Shown here in pieces: positions 36,382 to 45,516 of a stretch of 64,000 nucleotides of DNA. The translations under genes were made by a program, and so were the position numbers. Location of the stretch: assembly GCA_029779845.1 (NCBI GenBank), contig JAKOZT010000073.1, forward strand, positions 62,001-126,000. The letters run 5' to 3'. Numbering within the stretch: position 1 is the first letter of the stretch; every line of letters starts with the position of its first letter. Source of the DNA: Pseudomonadota bacterium (lineage in GTDB: Bacteria > Pseudomonadota > Gammaproteobacteria > Burkholderiales > Burkholderiaceae_C). The notes below the pieces were generated by a model that was given only the letters and a program-made list of their open reading frames with translations, made no database searches and was not told the origin of the DNA.

Positions 36382-36923
36382 GCCCGGTCCACCGGCTCGC
36401 TCGCGTCACCGCGGCCGAGCGCCTTCTGCATCAGCACCACGTCGAGCCAGCGGCCGAACTTCCAGCCGGCGGCGCGCAGGATGCCGGTGTGCTCGAAGCC
36501 GAGCGTGCGGTGCACGCCGATCGAGCCGGCGTTGGCCGAGTCGCCGATCACCGCCAGCATCTGGCGCGCGCCGGCCGCTTCGCAGCGCGCCAGCAGCTCG
36601 GCCAGCAGCAGCCGGCCGACGCCCTGGCCGCGCGCCTCGTCGGCGAGGTAGATCGAATCCTCCAGGCAGAAGCGGTAGGCGCGGCGCGGGCGGAAGTGGT
36701 TGGCGTAGGCGTAGCCGAGCACGCGCCCGGCGCGCTCGGCCACCAGCCAGGGCAGGCCCTTGGAGAGCACGTCGTCGCGGCGGCGCGCCATCTCGGCGGA
36801 GTCGGGCGCCTCCAGCTCGAAGGTGCCGGTGCCGTTCGCGACGTTCCAGGCGTAGACGGCGGTGATGGCGGGAAGGTCGGCGGCCGTGCTGGGCCGGATC
36901 ACGAGGGAGGAGGCAGCGGTCAT
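36378..36923 (-). CDS. GNAT N-acetyltransferase, phosphinothricin/amino-acid type
   Basis: A 181-residue GNAT enzyme like the Pat/MnaT group, which acetylate glutamate analogues such as phosphinothricin or methionine sulfoximine. Seen: ATAVYAWNVANGTGTFE-like start, GYAYANHFRPRRAYRF, the acetyl-CoA loop RGQGVGRLLL, IGDSANAGSIGVHRTLGFEHTG. The substrate assignment is by family resemblance only. Confidence 0.88.
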   Translation of the reverse strand: MTAASSLVIRPSTAADLPAITAVYAWNVANGTGTFELEAPDSAEMARRRDDVLSKGLPWLVAERAGRVLGYAYANHFRPRRAYRFCLEDSIYLADEARGQGVGRLLLAELLARCEAAGARQMLAVIGDSANAGSIGVHRTLGFEHTGILRAAGWKFGRWLDVVLMQKALGRGDASEPVDRA

Positions 36924-36957
36924 CGCGATGAAGTGCGGAAGCCAAGGCGCAGCCGAC

Positions 36958-36963
36958 TATAAT
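36958..36963 (+). promoter_or_regulatory. -10 element of the rpsP operon
   Basis: A consensus TATAAT lies 121 nt before the rpsP ATG. No good -35 at 17 bp. It opens a leader of roughly 115 nt. Confidence 0.6.
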
Positions 36964-36980
36964 GCCGGGTTTCGCTGCTG

Positions 36981-36998
36981 GCCGGTCGGGTGACCGGC
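36981..36998 (+). promoter_or_regulatory. Leader hairpin upstream of rpsP
   Basis: GCCGGTC and GACCGGC form a perfect 7-bp stem with a GGGT loop in the 5' leader, about 11 nt after the predicted start. It could stabilise the mRNA or take part in autoregulation; no riboswitch class was recognised. Confidence 0.4.
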
Positions 36999-37084
36999 GT
37001 ATCTACGGCAAGCGAGCCCCGATCCGTCTTCACCAGCCGTGTCCCTGGCGAAGTCGATCACTCCGGATTTGCAAGGAAACAGTC

Positions 37085-37342
37085 ATGGTCGTGATCCGAC
37101 TCGCACGTGGCGGCGCCAAGAAGCGCCCGTTCTACAACATCGTCGTCGCCGACTCGCGCAACCGCCGCGACGGCCGCTTCATCGAGCGCGTGGGCTTCTA
37201 CAACCCGGTGGCCTCGGGCGCCGAGCAGCCGCTGCGCGTGGCCTTCGACCGCGTCGAGCACTGGGCCAAGAACGGCGCGCAACTGTCGCCCACCGTCGCC
37301 CGCCTGGTCGGCGAAGCGAAGGCGAAGACCGCCGCCGCCTGA
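37085..37342 (+). CDS. rpsP: 30S ribosomal protein S16
   Basis: 85-residue small-subunit protein; [19 protein letters not shown] and [13 protein letters not shown] are diagnostic. AAGGA lies 7 nt before ATG 37085. First gene of rpsP-rimM-trmD-rplS. Confidence 0.98.
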   Translation: MVVIRLARGGAKKRPFYNIVVADSRNRRDGRFIERVGFYNPVASGAEQPLRVAFDRVEHWAKNGAQLSPTVARLVGEAKAKTAAA

Positions 37343-37350
37343 GGCGCGGA

Positions 37351-37929
37351 TTGTCTGGCTCCGCTGCCGAGCCGGCCTGGCCCGACGATGCCGTCGAGGT
37401 CGGGCGAATCGTCGGCGCCTGGGGCGTGAAGGGCTGGTTCAAGGTCCAGCCCTTCGCCGCCGATCCGCAGGCGCTGTTCTCCTCGAAGCGCTGGTTCCTC
37501 CAGCCGGGTGCCGAGGCCCGGCCGCCGCGTCCCGCCGCGCCGGCGCTGCCCCCGCTGCTGAAGATCGCCGAGGCCAAGGAGCACGGCGACGGCGTGGTGG
37601 CGCGCTGCCTGGACATCACCGGGCGCGACGCCGCCGAGGCGCTGCGCGGCGCGCGCATCTTCATCGGCCGCGCCAGCTTCCCGACCGCCGGCGAGGGCGA
37701 GTTCTACTGGGTCGACCTGATTGGCCTGGCCGTCGTCAACCGCGAAGAGCAGCCGCTCGGCACGGTGGTCGGTCTGCTCGACACCGGCGCGCACAGCGTG
37801 CTGCGCGTGCTGCCTGAAGGCAGCCAGGGCGAAGCCGACGAGCGCCTGATCCCCTTCGTCGCGCAGTACATCGACGACGTCGACCTGGCCGCTCGCCGCA
37901 TCCGCGTCGACTGGGGCCTGGACTACTGA
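37351..37929 (+). CDS. rimM: Ribosome maturation factor RimM
   Basis: Binds S19 and assists 16S 3'-domain maturation. 192 residues; [21 protein letters not shown] and the PRC-barrel region [13 protein letters not shown], then [15 protein letters not shown]. The start is TTG 37351, the only one near the domain start, 8 bp after rpsP. Confidence 0.95.
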   Translation: MSGSAAEPAWPDDAVEVGRIVGAWGVKGWFKVQPFAADPQALFSSKRWFLQPGAEARPPRPAAPALPPLLKIAEAKEHGDGVVARCLDITGRDAAEALRGARIFIGRASFPTAGEGEFYWVDLIGLAVVNREEQPLGTVVGLLDTGAHSVLRVLPEGSQGEADERLIPFVAQYIDDVDLAARRIRVDWGLDY

Positions 37930-37940
37930 CGCGCGGCGCC

Positions 37941-38693
37941 ATGCGCTTCGACATCGTCACGCTGTTCCCCGAACTGTTCGGCGCGCCACTCGAAGTCGGC
38001 GTGACGCGGCGCGCCTTCGAGTCCGGCCAGGTGCAGGTGAAGCTCTGGCCGCTGCGCGATTTCGCCGAGGACAACTACCGCCGCGTCGACGACCGCCCCT
38101 ACGGCGGCGGCCCCGGCATGGTGATGCTGGCCGAGCCGCTGGAGCGCGCGCTGGCCGCAGCGAAGGCTGATCGCGGCACGGCCGCGCCGGTGGTGCATTT
38201 CACGCCCACCGGCCGGCGCATCGATCAGGCGCTGGTACGCGAGTTCGCGGCCGGGCCGGGGGCGATCCTGCTGTGCGGCCGCTACGAGGGCATCGACCAG
38301 CGCGTGCTCGACGCCCACGTCGATGCCGAGCTGAGCCTGGGCGACTTCGTGCTCTCCGGCGGCGAGCTGCCGGCGCTGGCGCTGCTAGACGCGGTGGCGC
38401 GCTTGCAGGACGGCGTGCTCGGCGACGCGCGCTCGCACGAGCAGGACAGCTTCTCCGACGGGCTGCTCGACTGCCCGCACTACAGCCGCCCCGAAGTGCT
38501 GGGCGAGGGCGATGCGGCGCGGCCGGTGCCGGCGGTGCTGCTGTCGGGCCACCATGCCGACATCGCGCGCTGGCGCCGCGAGCGCTCGCTGGAGCTGACC
38601 GCGCGACGCCGCCCCGACCTGATCGCCGCCGCGCGCGCCGCCGGAAAGCTCACGCCGGCCGACGAGAAGGCCCTGGCCGCGCTCGGGCTATAA
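37941..38693 (+). CDS. trmD: tRNA (guanine-N1-)-methyltransferase
   Basis: Makes m1G37 in tRNA, preventing frameshifts. 250 residues; start [23 protein letters not shown], and the SPOUT-knot motifs [15 protein letters not shown] and [11 protein letters not shown]. It follows rimM by 11 bp. The end carries a -10-like TATAAT over its stop codon. Confidence 0.98.
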   Translation: MRFDIVTLFPELFGAPLEVGVTRRAFESGQVQVKLWPLRDFAEDNYRRVDDRPYGGGPGMVMLAEPLERALAAAKADRGTAAPVVHFTPTGRRIDQALVREFAAGPGAILLCGRYEGIDQRVLDAHVDAELSLGDFVLSGGELPALALLDAVARLQDGVLGDARSHEQDSFSDGLLDCPHYSRPEVLGEGDAARPVPAVLLSGHHADIARWRRERSLELTARRRPDLIAAARAAGKLTPADEKALAALGL

Positions 38694-38694
38694 T
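38689..38694 (+). promoter_or_regulatory. Internal promoter element before rplS
   Basis: TATAAT overlaps the trmD TAA stop, 89 nt before the rplS GTG. It could give rplS extra transcription relative to trmD. No -35 match. Confidence 0.4.
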
Positions 38695-38783
38695 CTGCGG
38701 CTTTTCGATCCTCTGCCGGGCGAGCGGCCTGTGATGCCGCCCACACCTTCCAACACCCCCGCGCAAGATCCTTGGAGAAACCC

Positions 38784-39137
38784 GTGGACCTGATCCAGAC
38801 CCTCGAGCGGGAAGAAATCGCCCGTCTCAACAAGACCATCCCCGAATTCGCCCCCGGCGACACCGTGATCGTCAGCGTGAACGTCGTCGAAGGCACGCGC
38901 AAGCGCGTGCAGGCCTACGAAGGCGTGGTGATTGCCAAGCGCAACCGCGGCCTGAACAGCAGCTTCATCGTGCGCAAGATCTCCAGCGGCGAAGGCGTGG
39001 AGCGCACCTTCCAGCTCTACAGCCCGCTGATCGCCTCGATCGAGGTCAAGCGCCGCGGCGACGTGCGCCGCGCCAAGCTGTACTACCTGCGCCAGCGCTC
39101 GGGCAAGTCGGCGCGCATCAAGGAGAAGCTGGCCTGA
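38784..39137 (+). CDS. rplS: 50S ribosomal protein L19
   Basis: 117-residue protein at the subunit interface. [14 protein letters not shown] and the [17 protein letters not shown] and [17 protein letters not shown] segments are diagnostic. I chose GTG 38784 with GGAGAA 4 nt upstream; TTG 38772 would add four residues and place the ribosome site inside the gene. Confidence 0.97.
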   Translation: MDLIQTLEREEIARLNKTIPEFAPGDTVIVSVNVVEGTRKRVQAYEGVVIAKRNRGLNSSFIVRKISSGEGVERTFQLYSPLIASIEVKRRGDVRRAKLYYLRQRSGKSARIKEKLA

Positions 39138-39163
39138 GCCCGGGCCGGATGACCCTGAGAACG

Positions 39164-39192
39164 AAGCCGCCCCGAGGGGCGGCTTTGTCTTT
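39164..39192 (+). terminator. Intrinsic terminator of the rpsP operon
   Basis: AAGCCGCCCC pairs with GGGGCGGCTT across a tight GA turn (in practice a 9-bp stem with a CGAG tetraloop), followed by TGTCTTTCC. It begins 27 nt after the rplS stop. Confidence 0.8.
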
Positions 39193-39201
39193 CCAACGCC
39201 C

Positions 39202-39897
39202 ATGAGCCGCCCGCCCATCCTCGACCCCAAGGCCGTGCCGGTGATCGGCACCGACGCGCAGCTGCCCGCCGTGCCCGCCGAGCGCCTCGTCGCGGCTGCG
39301 CTGCGCGAGCGCTTCGCCGTGCAGGCCGAATGGCAGCCCGAACTGGCCGGCGACGGCAGCCTGTTCGCCGGCCGCGAGCCGGCCGCCGCCTCGGTGCTGG
39401 TGCCGCTGGTGGCGCACGCGCAAGGCGCCAGCGTGCTGCTGACGCGCCGCACCGAGCACCTGCGCGACCACGCCGGCCAGATCAGCTTTCCCGGCGGGCG
39501 CGCCGAGGAGATCGACGCGAACGCGGTGCACACCGCGCTGCGCGAGGCGGAAGAGGAGGTCGGCTTGTCGCCCGACTTCATCGACGTGATCGGCGCGCTG
39601 CCCGTCTACACCACCGTCACCGGCTTTCACGTGACGCCGGTGGTGGCGCTGGTGCGGCCCGGCTTCACGCTGGCGATCGACAGCTTCGAGGTCGCCGAGG
39701 CCTTCGAGGTGCCGCTGGCCTTCCTGATGGACCCGGCGCACCACCAGCGCCACCTCTTCGAGTTCGGCGGGCAGCGGCGCCAGTTCCTGTCGATGCCGTG
39801 GCAGGGCGTCGATGCCGCCGGCCAGCCGCGCGAGTACTTCATCTGGGGCGCCACCGCGGCGATGCTGCGCAATCTGTACTCTTTCCTCGTTCGATGA
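39202..39897 (+). CDS. Nudix CoA pyrophosphatase
   Basis: 231-residue Nudix hydrolase that cleaves CoA and its derivatives to 4'-phosphopantetheine and 3',5'-ADP. The CoA-specific NuCoA motif LLTRRTEHLRDHAGQISFPG directly precedes a Nudix box ending REAEEEVGL. Related to NudL. It has little upstream sequence after the rplS terminator. Confidence 0.93.
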   Translation: MSRPPILDPKAVPVIGTDAQLPAVPAERLVAAALRERFAVQAEWQPELAGDGSLFAGREPAAASVLVPLVAHAQGASVLLTRRTEHLRDHAGQISFPGGRAEEIDANAVHTALREAEEEVGLSPDFIDVIGALPVYTTVTGFHVTPVVALVRPGFTLAIDSFEVAEAFEVPLAFLMDPAHHQRHLFEFGGQRRQFLSMPWQGVDAAGQPREYFIWGATAAMLRNLYSFLVR

Positions 39898-39915
39898 GCG
39901 CGCGGGCCGCGCCGT

Positions 39916-39921
39916 TATCAT
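39916..39921 (+). promoter_or_regulatory. -10-like hexamer of the CobD-like gene
   Basis: TATCAT ends 8 nt before ATG 39930; no Shine-Dalgarno between. Leaderless-type arrangement. Confidence 0.35.
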
Positions 39922-39929
39922 CGAACGGC

Positions 39930-40919
39930 ATGAGTTTCTTCGCCGTCCTGTTCGCGCTGTTGATCGAACAGCTCAAGCCGCTGCCGCGCGACAACGTCGT
40001 GCACGACACGCTGACCGGCTGGATGCGCTGGGCGGGCCGCAACTTCGACGCCGGGCGCGACCACCACGCCTGGGTCGTGTGGTGCATCACCGTGCTGGTG
40101 CCGGCGCTGCTGGTCACGCTGGCCTACCACGCGATCGGCCACTTCAGCCTGCTGCTCGCGCTCGGCTTCGACGTGGCGGTGCTCTACCTGACGCTGGGCT
40201 TCCGCCAGTTCAGCCACTACTTCACCGACATCCGCGACGCGCTCGAGCGCGGCGACGAGGACGAGGCGCGCCGCCTGCTCGCGCAGTGGCGCCACCTCGA
40301 CGCCAGCGAACTGCCGCGCACCGAGCTGCTGCGCCACGTGATCGAACATTCGCTGCTGGCGGCGCACCGCCACGTGTTCGGCGTGTTCTTCTGGTTCGTG
40401 CTCGGCTCGGCCTTCGGCCTCGGGCCGGCCGGCGCGGTGCTGTACCGCATGGCCGAGCTGGCGAGCCGCTACTGGGCCTTCAAGAGCCGCACCGTGGGCG
40501 CGCCGGTCAACGAGCGGCTGATGCGGCGCTCGCAATGGCTGTTCGGGCTGATCGACCACGTGCCGGCGCGGCTGACCGCCTTCGGCTTCGCGGTGGTGGG
40601 CAACTTCGAGGAAGCGATCACCTGCTGGCGGCGCGACGCCGGGCTGTGGAAGCACGAGAACGAGGGCATCATCCTCGCCGCCGCCGCCGGGGCGGTGGGC
40701 GTACAGCTCGGCGGTAGCGCGGCGCCCGGCGTCACGCCGGACCGCTCCAAGACCTTCGAGGCCGGCGCGCTGCCCGAAGCGGCCGGCGCCGAGGGCTCGA
40801 CGCCGGGGCTGCCGCCGCTGCCCGGGCATCTGCGCAGCATCGTCGGGCTGGTGTGGCGCTCGGTGGTGCTGTGGATGCTGCTGCTGGCGCTGCTGACGCT
40901 GGCGAACCTGATCGGCTGA
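39930..40919 (+). CDS. CobD/CbiB-family (AmpE-like) membrane protein
   Basis: A 329-residue membrane protein of the CobD/CbiB-AmpE family: SFFAVLFALLIEQLKPL start, HYFTDIRDALERGDEDEARRLL, HVFGVFFWFVLGSAFGLGPAGAVLYRM. No other cobalamin genes are nearby and this form is usual in Burkholderiales outside B12 clusters, so adenosylcobinamide-phosphate synthase activity is doubtful. It ends 3 bp from the convergent rsgA. Confidence 0.85.
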   Translation: MSFFAVLFALLIEQLKPLPRDNVVHDTLTGWMRWAGRNFDAGRDHHAWVVWCITVLVPALLVTLAYHAIGHFSLLLALGFDVAVLYLTLGFRQFSHYFTDIRDALERGDEDEARRLLAQWRHLDASELPRTELLRHVIEHSLLAAHRHVFGVFFWFVLGSAFGLGPAGAVLYRMAELASRYWAFKSRTVGAPVNERLMRRSQWLFGLIDHVPARLTAFGFAVVGNFEEAITCWRRDAGLWKHENEGIILAAAAGAVGVQLGGSAAPGVTPDRSKTFEAGALPEAAGAEGSTPGLPPLPGHLRSIVGLVWRSVVLWMLLLALLTLANLIG

Positions 40920-40922
40920 TCG

Positions 40923-41831
40923 TCAGTAGCGGGTTCGAGTGAGCTCGTCGCGGATCTCGCAGTAGATGCGATGCCGTGACGCGCTGATCTCGCCGCGCTC
41001 CAGCGCCGCCCGCACGCCGCAGCCCGGCTCCTGCACGTGGGTGCAGTTGTAGAAGCGGCACTGCGTCGACGGCGCGCGGAAGTCGGGCATCAATCGCGGC
41101 AGCTCGGCGGCGTCGACCTGGCGCAAGCCGAATTCCTGGAAGCCGGGCGAGTCGATCAGCGCCGCGCTGCGCTGCGCATCGAGCCAGTACCACTGCGTCG
41201 TCGTCGTCGTGTGGCGGCCCGAGTTGAGCGCGCGCGAGACTTCGCCGACCTGCGCGCCGGCATCGGGCACCAGCAGGTTGATCAGCGTGCTCTTGCCGGT
41301 GCCGCTCGGGCCCAGCACCAGCGTCGCCTTGCCGGCCAGCAGCGGCGCCAGCGCGGCGCGGCTCGCATCGGGGCGGGCCTTCAACGCGACCTCGTGCACC
41401 GCGGTGCCCATCGCGGCATAGGGCGCCAGGCGCTCGCGCGCCGCGTCGATCGCCGGCAGGTCGGCCTTGTTGAGCACGATCGCCGCCGGAATGCCGGCCG
41501 CCTCCGCCGCGATCAGCGCACGCGCCAGCTGCGATTCGCTGAACACCGGCTCGGCGGCCACCAGCACCAGCAGCTGGTCGAGGTTGGCGGCGAAGGACTT
41601 GGTCTTCCACTCGTCCTGCCGGTGCATCAGGTTGCGGCGCGGCTCCACCGCTTCGATCACGCCTTCGCCCGCCGAGGTGGGCATCCAGCGCACGCGGTCG
41701 CCGACCACGCACTCGCTCTTCTTGCCGCGCGGCGTGCAGTGCAGCCGCACGCCTTCGGGCGTCTCGACGGTGTAGTGCCGGCCGTGGCCGGCGACCACCA
41801 GCCCGAGGTCGAGTTCGGCGCCTCGGCTCAA
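40923..41831 (-). CDS. rsgA: Ribosome small-subunit-dependent GTPase RsgA
   Basis: Late 30S assembly GTPase. 302 residues: OB domain (about 5-65), circularly permuted GTPase with G4 NKADL (121-125), G1 GPSGTGKST (174-182), G3 DSPG (227-230), then a zinc knuckle with C258, C263, H265 and C271. The start is TTG 41831 overlapping the stop of the M48 gene (TTGA); no ATG exists before the OB domain is lost. Confidence 0.95.
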   Translation of the reverse strand: MSRGAELDLGLVVAGHGRHYTVETPEGVRLHCTPRGKKSECVVGDRVRWMPTSAGEGVIEAVEPRRNLMHRQDEWKTKSFAANLDQLLVLVAAEPVFSESQLARALIAAEAAGIPAAIVLNKADLPAIDAARERLAPYAAMGTAVHEVALKARPDASRAALAPLLAGKATLVLGPSGTGKSTLINLLVPDAGAQVGEVSRALNSGRHTTTTTQWYWLDAQRSAALIDSPGFQEFGLRQVDAAELPRLMPDFRAPSTQCRFYNCTHVQEPGCGVRAALERGEISASRHRIYCEIRDELTRTRY

Positions 41832-43111
41832 GCCGCTGCGCCCGAGGCGAGCTGCTGCATCGCGGCGAGCCGCTCCGAGGCGGGCGGGTGCGAGTAGTAG
41901 AACGTCACGAACACCGGGTCGGGCGTCAGCGTGGCGGCGTTGTCCTCGTGCAGCTTGAGGAGCGCGGCGGCGAGGTCGGCGCCGCTGGCCTGCGCGCAGG
42001 CGTAGGCGTCGGCCTGGAACTCGTGGCGGCGCGACAGGCCGGCCAGCAGCGGCGAGACGAAGTAGCCGAACACCGGCGCCGCGAGCAGGAACAGCAGCAG
42101 CGCCAGCGCGTCGTTGGGCGCGCCCACGTTCGGCTCGACGCCCAGGCCGCGGTAGAACCAGCCCTGGCCCGACATCCAGCCGAGCAGCGCGAAGCCGGCG
42201 AGGCTGAGCGCGAACATCGCCGCCATGCGCTTGAGCACGTGCCTGTGCTTGAAGTGGCCGAGCTCGTGCGCCAGCACCGCCTCCACCTCGGTGGGCGTCA
42301 GCTTGGCCAGCAGCGTGTCGAAGAACACCACGCGCTTGGCCGCGCCGAAGCCGGTGAAATACGCATTGGCGTGCGCCGAGCGGCGGCTGCCGTCCATCAC
42401 GAACAAGCCCTTGGCGGTGAAGCCGCAGCGCGCCATCAGCGCCTGCACGCGCGCCTTCAGCGACTCGTCGGCGAGCGGCTCGAACTTGTTGAAGAGCGGC
42501 GCGATCACGGTCGGGTACAGCACCAGGATCAGCAGGTTGAAGCCCATCCACGCGCCCCAGGCCCACAGCCACCACAGCGAGCCCGTCGCGCCCATGATCC
42601 ACAGGATCAGCGCGGCGATCGGCAGCCCGATCAGCGCGCCCACCAGCACGCCCTTGAGCGCATCGGCGAGGTAGAGCTTCCAGCTCATGCGGTTGAAGCC
42701 GAAGCGCTGCTCGATGCGGAAGGTGCTCCAGGCCTCGAAGGGCGCGTCGAGCAGGCCGCCGATCAGCGCGAAGGCGGCCAGCAGCGCGAGCTGGTAGGTC
42801 AGGCCGCCGAAGCGCTCGAACAGCGCATCGCGCAGCGAGACGTTCAGCGCGTCGAGGCCGCCGAGCAGCGTCCAGCCGAGCAGCACGGCGGCGCCGAAGG
42901 CGGTCGACAGGAGCCCGAAGCGGCCCTTGGCGATCGTGTAGTCGGCCGCCTTCTGGTGCGCGGCGAGCGCAATGGTCGCCGCGAACGCCGCCGGCACCGC
43001 ATCGCGATGCGCCGCCACGTGGCGCATCTGGCGCGTCGAGAGCCAGAACTTGAGCGCCAGCGAGACCAGCAGCGCGGCGGCGAAGCACGAAGTGAGAAGC
43101 ATCGCTTGCAT
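41828..43111 (-). CDS. M48 (Ste24-type) membrane metallopeptidase
   Basis: 427-residue integral-membrane zinc peptidase resembling CAAX prenyl protease 1. HELGH at 282-286 and the downstream EFQADAYA glutamate provide zinc ligands. Several helices flank the site. Bacterial substrates are unknown. It is translationally coupled to rsgA and divergent from orn, the usual Burkholderiales order. ATG 43102 is an alternative start. Confidence 0.92.
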   Translation of the reverse strand: MQAMLLTSCFAAALLVSLALKFWLSTRQMRHVAAHRDAVPAAFAATIALAAHQKAADYTIAKGRFGLLSTAFGAAVLLGWTLLGGLDALNVSLRDALFERFGGLTYQLALLAAFALIGGLLDAPFEAWSTFRIEQRFGFNRMSWKLYLADALKGVLVGALIGLPIAALILWIMGATGSLWWLWAWGAWMGFNLLILVLYPTVIAPLFNKFEPLADESLKARVQALMARCGFTAKGLFVMDGSRRSAHANAYFTGFGAAKRVVFFDTLLAKLTPTEVEAVLAHELGHFKHRHVLKRMAAMFALSLAGFALLGWMSGQGWFYRGLGVEPNVGAPNDALALLLFLLAAPVFGYFVSPLLAGLSRRHEFQADAYACAQASGADLAAALLKLHEDNAATLTPDPVFVTFYYSHPPASERLAAMQQLASGAAA

Positions 43112-43174
43112 GGGCGCAAGTGTAGAACTGCGAGAATGCGCGCCGATGCCACCCCGCCCAGCTTGCAGAATTTC

Positions 43175-43735
43175 ATGAGCGACGACACCCTGACCGCCGG
43201 CGACCAGAACCTGGTCTGGATCGACCTGGAGATGACCGGCCTGTCGCCCGAGCGCGACCGCATCATCGAGATCGCGGTGATCGTCACCGACGCGAACCTG
43301 GGCCGGCGCACCGAAGGCCCGGTGCTGGCGATCCACCAGAGCGACGCCACGCTCGACGCGATGGACGCCTGGAACAAGGGCACGCACGGCCGCAGCGGGC
43401 TGATCGAGCGCGTCAAGGCCTCCACCATCGACGAAGCCGCCGCCACCGCGCAGGTGATCGGCTTCCTCAAGCGCTACGTGGGGGCGGGCAAGTCGCCGAT
43501 GTGCGGCAACAGCATCTGCCAGGATCGCCGCTTCCTCGCCAACCACATGCCCGAGCTGGAAGCCTTCTTCCACTACCGCAACCTCGACGTCAGCACGCTC
43601 AAGGAGCTGGCGCGGCGCTGGAAGCCGGAGATCATGGCCGGCTTCAAGAAGGCCCAGGCGCACACCGCGCTGGCCGACATCCAGGAGTCGATCGACGAAC
43701 TCGCGTACTACCGCGAGCACTTCCTGAAGGCCTGA
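43175..43735 (+). CDS. orn: Oligoribonuclease
   Basis: DEDDh 3'-5' exonuclease that degrades di- and oligoribonucleotides, including pGpG from c-di-GMP turnover. 186 residues; D17 and E19 (WIDLEMTGL), D117 (CQDRRF), H163 and D168 (HTALADI) complete the active site. ATG 43175 is preferred; ATG 43136 would add 13 residues. Confidence 0.96.
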   Translation: MSDDTLTAGDQNLVWIDLEMTGLSPERDRIIEIAVIVTDANLGRRTEGPVLAIHQSDATLDAMDAWNKGTHGRSGLIERVKASTIDEAAATAQVIGFLKRYVGAGKSPMCGNSICQDRRFLANHMPELEAFFHYRNLDVSTLKELARRWKPEIMAGFKKAQAHTALADIQESIDELAYYREHFLKA

Positions 43736-43739
43736 GGCT

Positions 43740-44285
43740 TCAGGCGCGTTCGCGCAGCGCGCGCATCAGCGCCATCGCCTCCTCGCCGGGCCGGCAGGGC
43801 AGCTTGCGGTACTCGGCGCCGCCGTCGCTGCGCGCGAGCATCTCCATCTCGATCAGCTCGCGGCGCAGCAGGCAGTGGTCGCCGAACAGGTGCCAGGCAT
43901 TGAGGATCTGATTGACCTCGCGCTCGCGGTAGCGGCGCTTGCCGTCGAAGCGCATCCACAGGCCCCACAGCATCAGGCGCTGCACGCTGAACTTGTGCGG
44001 CCAGCGCGTGATGCGGCCCTGCGCGTCGAACTGGCGCAGCGCCTTCGCGACCGCGTCGCTGGGCGCCGCCGGCGCGGCGGCCACGGGCGCGGATGCAGCC
44101 GCCGGCGGCTGCGCCTTCAGGCTCTGGAAGTTGCGGTGGCCGGCGGCGCGCGCCAGCATGTTGAGCAGCTCGACATGGCCGGGCAGGCGCAGGTTCAGCG
44201 CGTGGGACTGCTTCAGTTCGCGCGACAGCGCGCGGGCGAAGGAGGAGATGTCGCTCGTTTGCAGCGGCGTGTGGGTGCGGGGCAT
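43740..44285 (-). CDS. DUF2087 domain protein
   Basis: A 181-residue protein with an N-terminal helical segment (DISSFARALSRELKQ ... PGHVELLNMLARAAGHRNFQ), an Ala/Pro-rich linker (about 63-82) and a C-terminal DUF2087 (GRITRWPHKFSVQRLML ... YREREVNQILNAWHLFGDHCLLRREL), which resembles a winged helix and often occurs with transcription regulators. Function unknown, possibly nucleic-acid binding. ATG 44285 is preceded by 175 bp with a structured leader. Confidence 0.85.
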   Translation of the reverse strand: MPRTHTPLQTSDISSFARALSRELKQSHALNLRLPGHVELLNMLARAAGHRNFQSLKAQPPAAASAPVAAAPAAPSDAVAKALRQFDAQGRITRWPHKFSVQRLMLWGLWMRFDGKRRYREREVNQILNAWHLFGDHCLLRRELIEMEMLARSDGGAEYRKLPCRPGEEAMALMRALRERA

Positions 44286-44305
44286 GAGGGTCTTCCGTCG
44301 TTCAT

Positions 44306-44358
44306 GCGCCAAACCTCGGTGTCGAGGCGCCGGGGGTTGCCGACTTCCGGCCCGGCGC
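44306..44358 (-). promoter_or_regulatory. Candidate structured leader of the DUF2087 gene
   Basis: Two adjacent stems lie just upstream of the ATG at 44285. CCTCG/CGAGG with a 4-nt loop is at 44314-44327. A perfect 8-bp stem pairs 44327-44334 with 44351-44358 and encloses a small CCG/CGG hairpin. A TACAAT -10-like hexamer on the minus strand at 44454-44459 could start this leader. No known riboswitch class was recognised, and GC-rich DNA makes chance stems more likely. Confidence 0.35.
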
Positions 44359-44460
44359 ACGCATCGGACGTGACCAAGCTCGCGGGGGAATGGCAGGTTT
44401 AGCTCGCTGGGGACAGCGCGGCAACGCCTGGGTGAACTGCCGACCGGAGCCGGATTGTAG

Positions 44461-45516
44461 TCACAGCGCCGCGATGCGCTGCGCCGCCGCGTCCAGGGAA
44501 GCCTCTCCGCCGTCCCACGCCACCGCCGCGAGCGGCCGCGCCAGCTCCGCGAAGTGGTTCTGCATCGAGCGGCGGTAGATCGGGTCGTAGTGCTGCTCCA
44601 GCAGCTCGCGCACCACCTCGCGCAGCTGGCCGGCGCGGGCGCGTTCCTGCCAGCCCTTGACGACCTCGTTGCCGCGCAGCACGCGCAGCGCGTCCAGGCG
44701 CTCGCAGAAAGCCGCGCTGTCGCGCACGAAGAAGTCGTAGTCCTGCATCAGCAGCTCGACGCGCGCCTCGATCGGCAGCTCGAGCACGACGCAGGGCGCG
44801 GCGCGCATGCGCTCGACCAGCGCCTCGGGCACGCGCAGGTCGCCGACCTTCTTGCTCTCGCTCTCGACGATCACCGGCCGCGCCGCGTCGAGCCGGCGCA
44901 GCGCATCCCACAGCTGCGTCTCGAAGTGCTTCTGCGTCGGCTGCGCCCGGCCCGGCACCAGGCCGAGTACCGAGCCGCGGTGCTCGGCGAGCCGTTCGAG
45001 ATCGAGCACTTGCGCGCCGCGGGCCGCGAGGCGCTGCAGCAGCCGGCTCTTGCCCGAGCCGGTGATGCCGCAGAGCACGCGCCATTCGAAGCGCGCCGGC
45101 AGCGCGTCCAGCTCGGCCACCACGGCGCGGCGGAAGGCCTGGTAGCCGCCTGCGAGCAGGTGCACGCGAAAGCCGATCGCGCCCAGCACCGTGGCGAGCG
45201 CGCCGCTGCGGTGGCCGCCGCGCCAGCAGTACAGCAGCGGCCGCCAGTCCTTGGGCTTGTCGAGCGCCTCGCGTTCGACGTGCGCGGCGATGTTGCGCGC
45301 CACCAGCACCGCGCCGCGCTTGCGCGCCGCGAAGGGCGACACCTGCTTGTACTCGGTGCCGATCAGCGCGCGCTCCGCGTCGTTCAGGCTCGGCCAGTTG
45401 AGCGCGCCGGGCAGGCGGTCGAGCGCGTACTCGGCGGGCGAACGCGCGTCGATCACGGCGTCGAATTCGGCCAGGCGCCCGAGCGCGTCCGCCGCGGGGA
45501 TCTTGACGATGGGCAT
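44461..45516 (-). CDS. mnmH: tRNA 2-selenouridine synthase
   Basis: Replaces sulfur in geranylated 2-thiouridine of tRNA wobble bases by selenium, using selenophosphate. 351 residues: rhodanese domain with active-site C97 in YCWRGGHRSG (same number as in E. coli MnmH) and a P-loop domain GITGSGKS (150-157). No selD is in the window. The start ATG overlaps the glnD stop (ATGA). Confidence 0.94.
   Translation of the reverse strand: MPIVKIPAADALGRLAEFDAVIDARSPAEYALDRLPGALNWPSLNDAERALIGTEYKQVSPFAARKRGAVLVARNIAAHVEREALDKPKDWRPLLYCWRGGHRSGALATVLGAIGFRVHLLAGGYQAFRRAVVAELDALPARFEWRVLCGITGSGKSRLLQRLAARGAQVLDLERLAEHRGSVLGLVPGRAQPTQKHFETQLWDALRRLDAARPVIVESESKKVGDLRVPEALVERMRAAPCVVLELPIEARVELLMQDYDFFVRDSAAFCERLDALRVLRGNEVVKGWQERARAGQLREVVRELLEQHYDPIYRRSMQNHFAELARPLAAVAWDGGEASLDAAAQRIAAL

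Noticed and set aside
36964..37084. Possible riboswitch in the rpsP leader
   Set aside because: Only a single 7-bp hairpin is evident and no conserved aptamer motif was recognised; kept as a leader hairpin only.
39930..40919. CobD-like gene as evidence of cobalamin synthesis
   Set aside because: No other cobalamin gene is near, and this AmpE-like form is common outside B12 clusters.
44286..44460. Possible small structured RNA gene (SRP RNA, SAH riboswitch) in this gap
   Set aside because: Characteristic SRP (GGAAGNAGC-type) and SAH riboswitch motifs are absent; treated as an unclassified leader.
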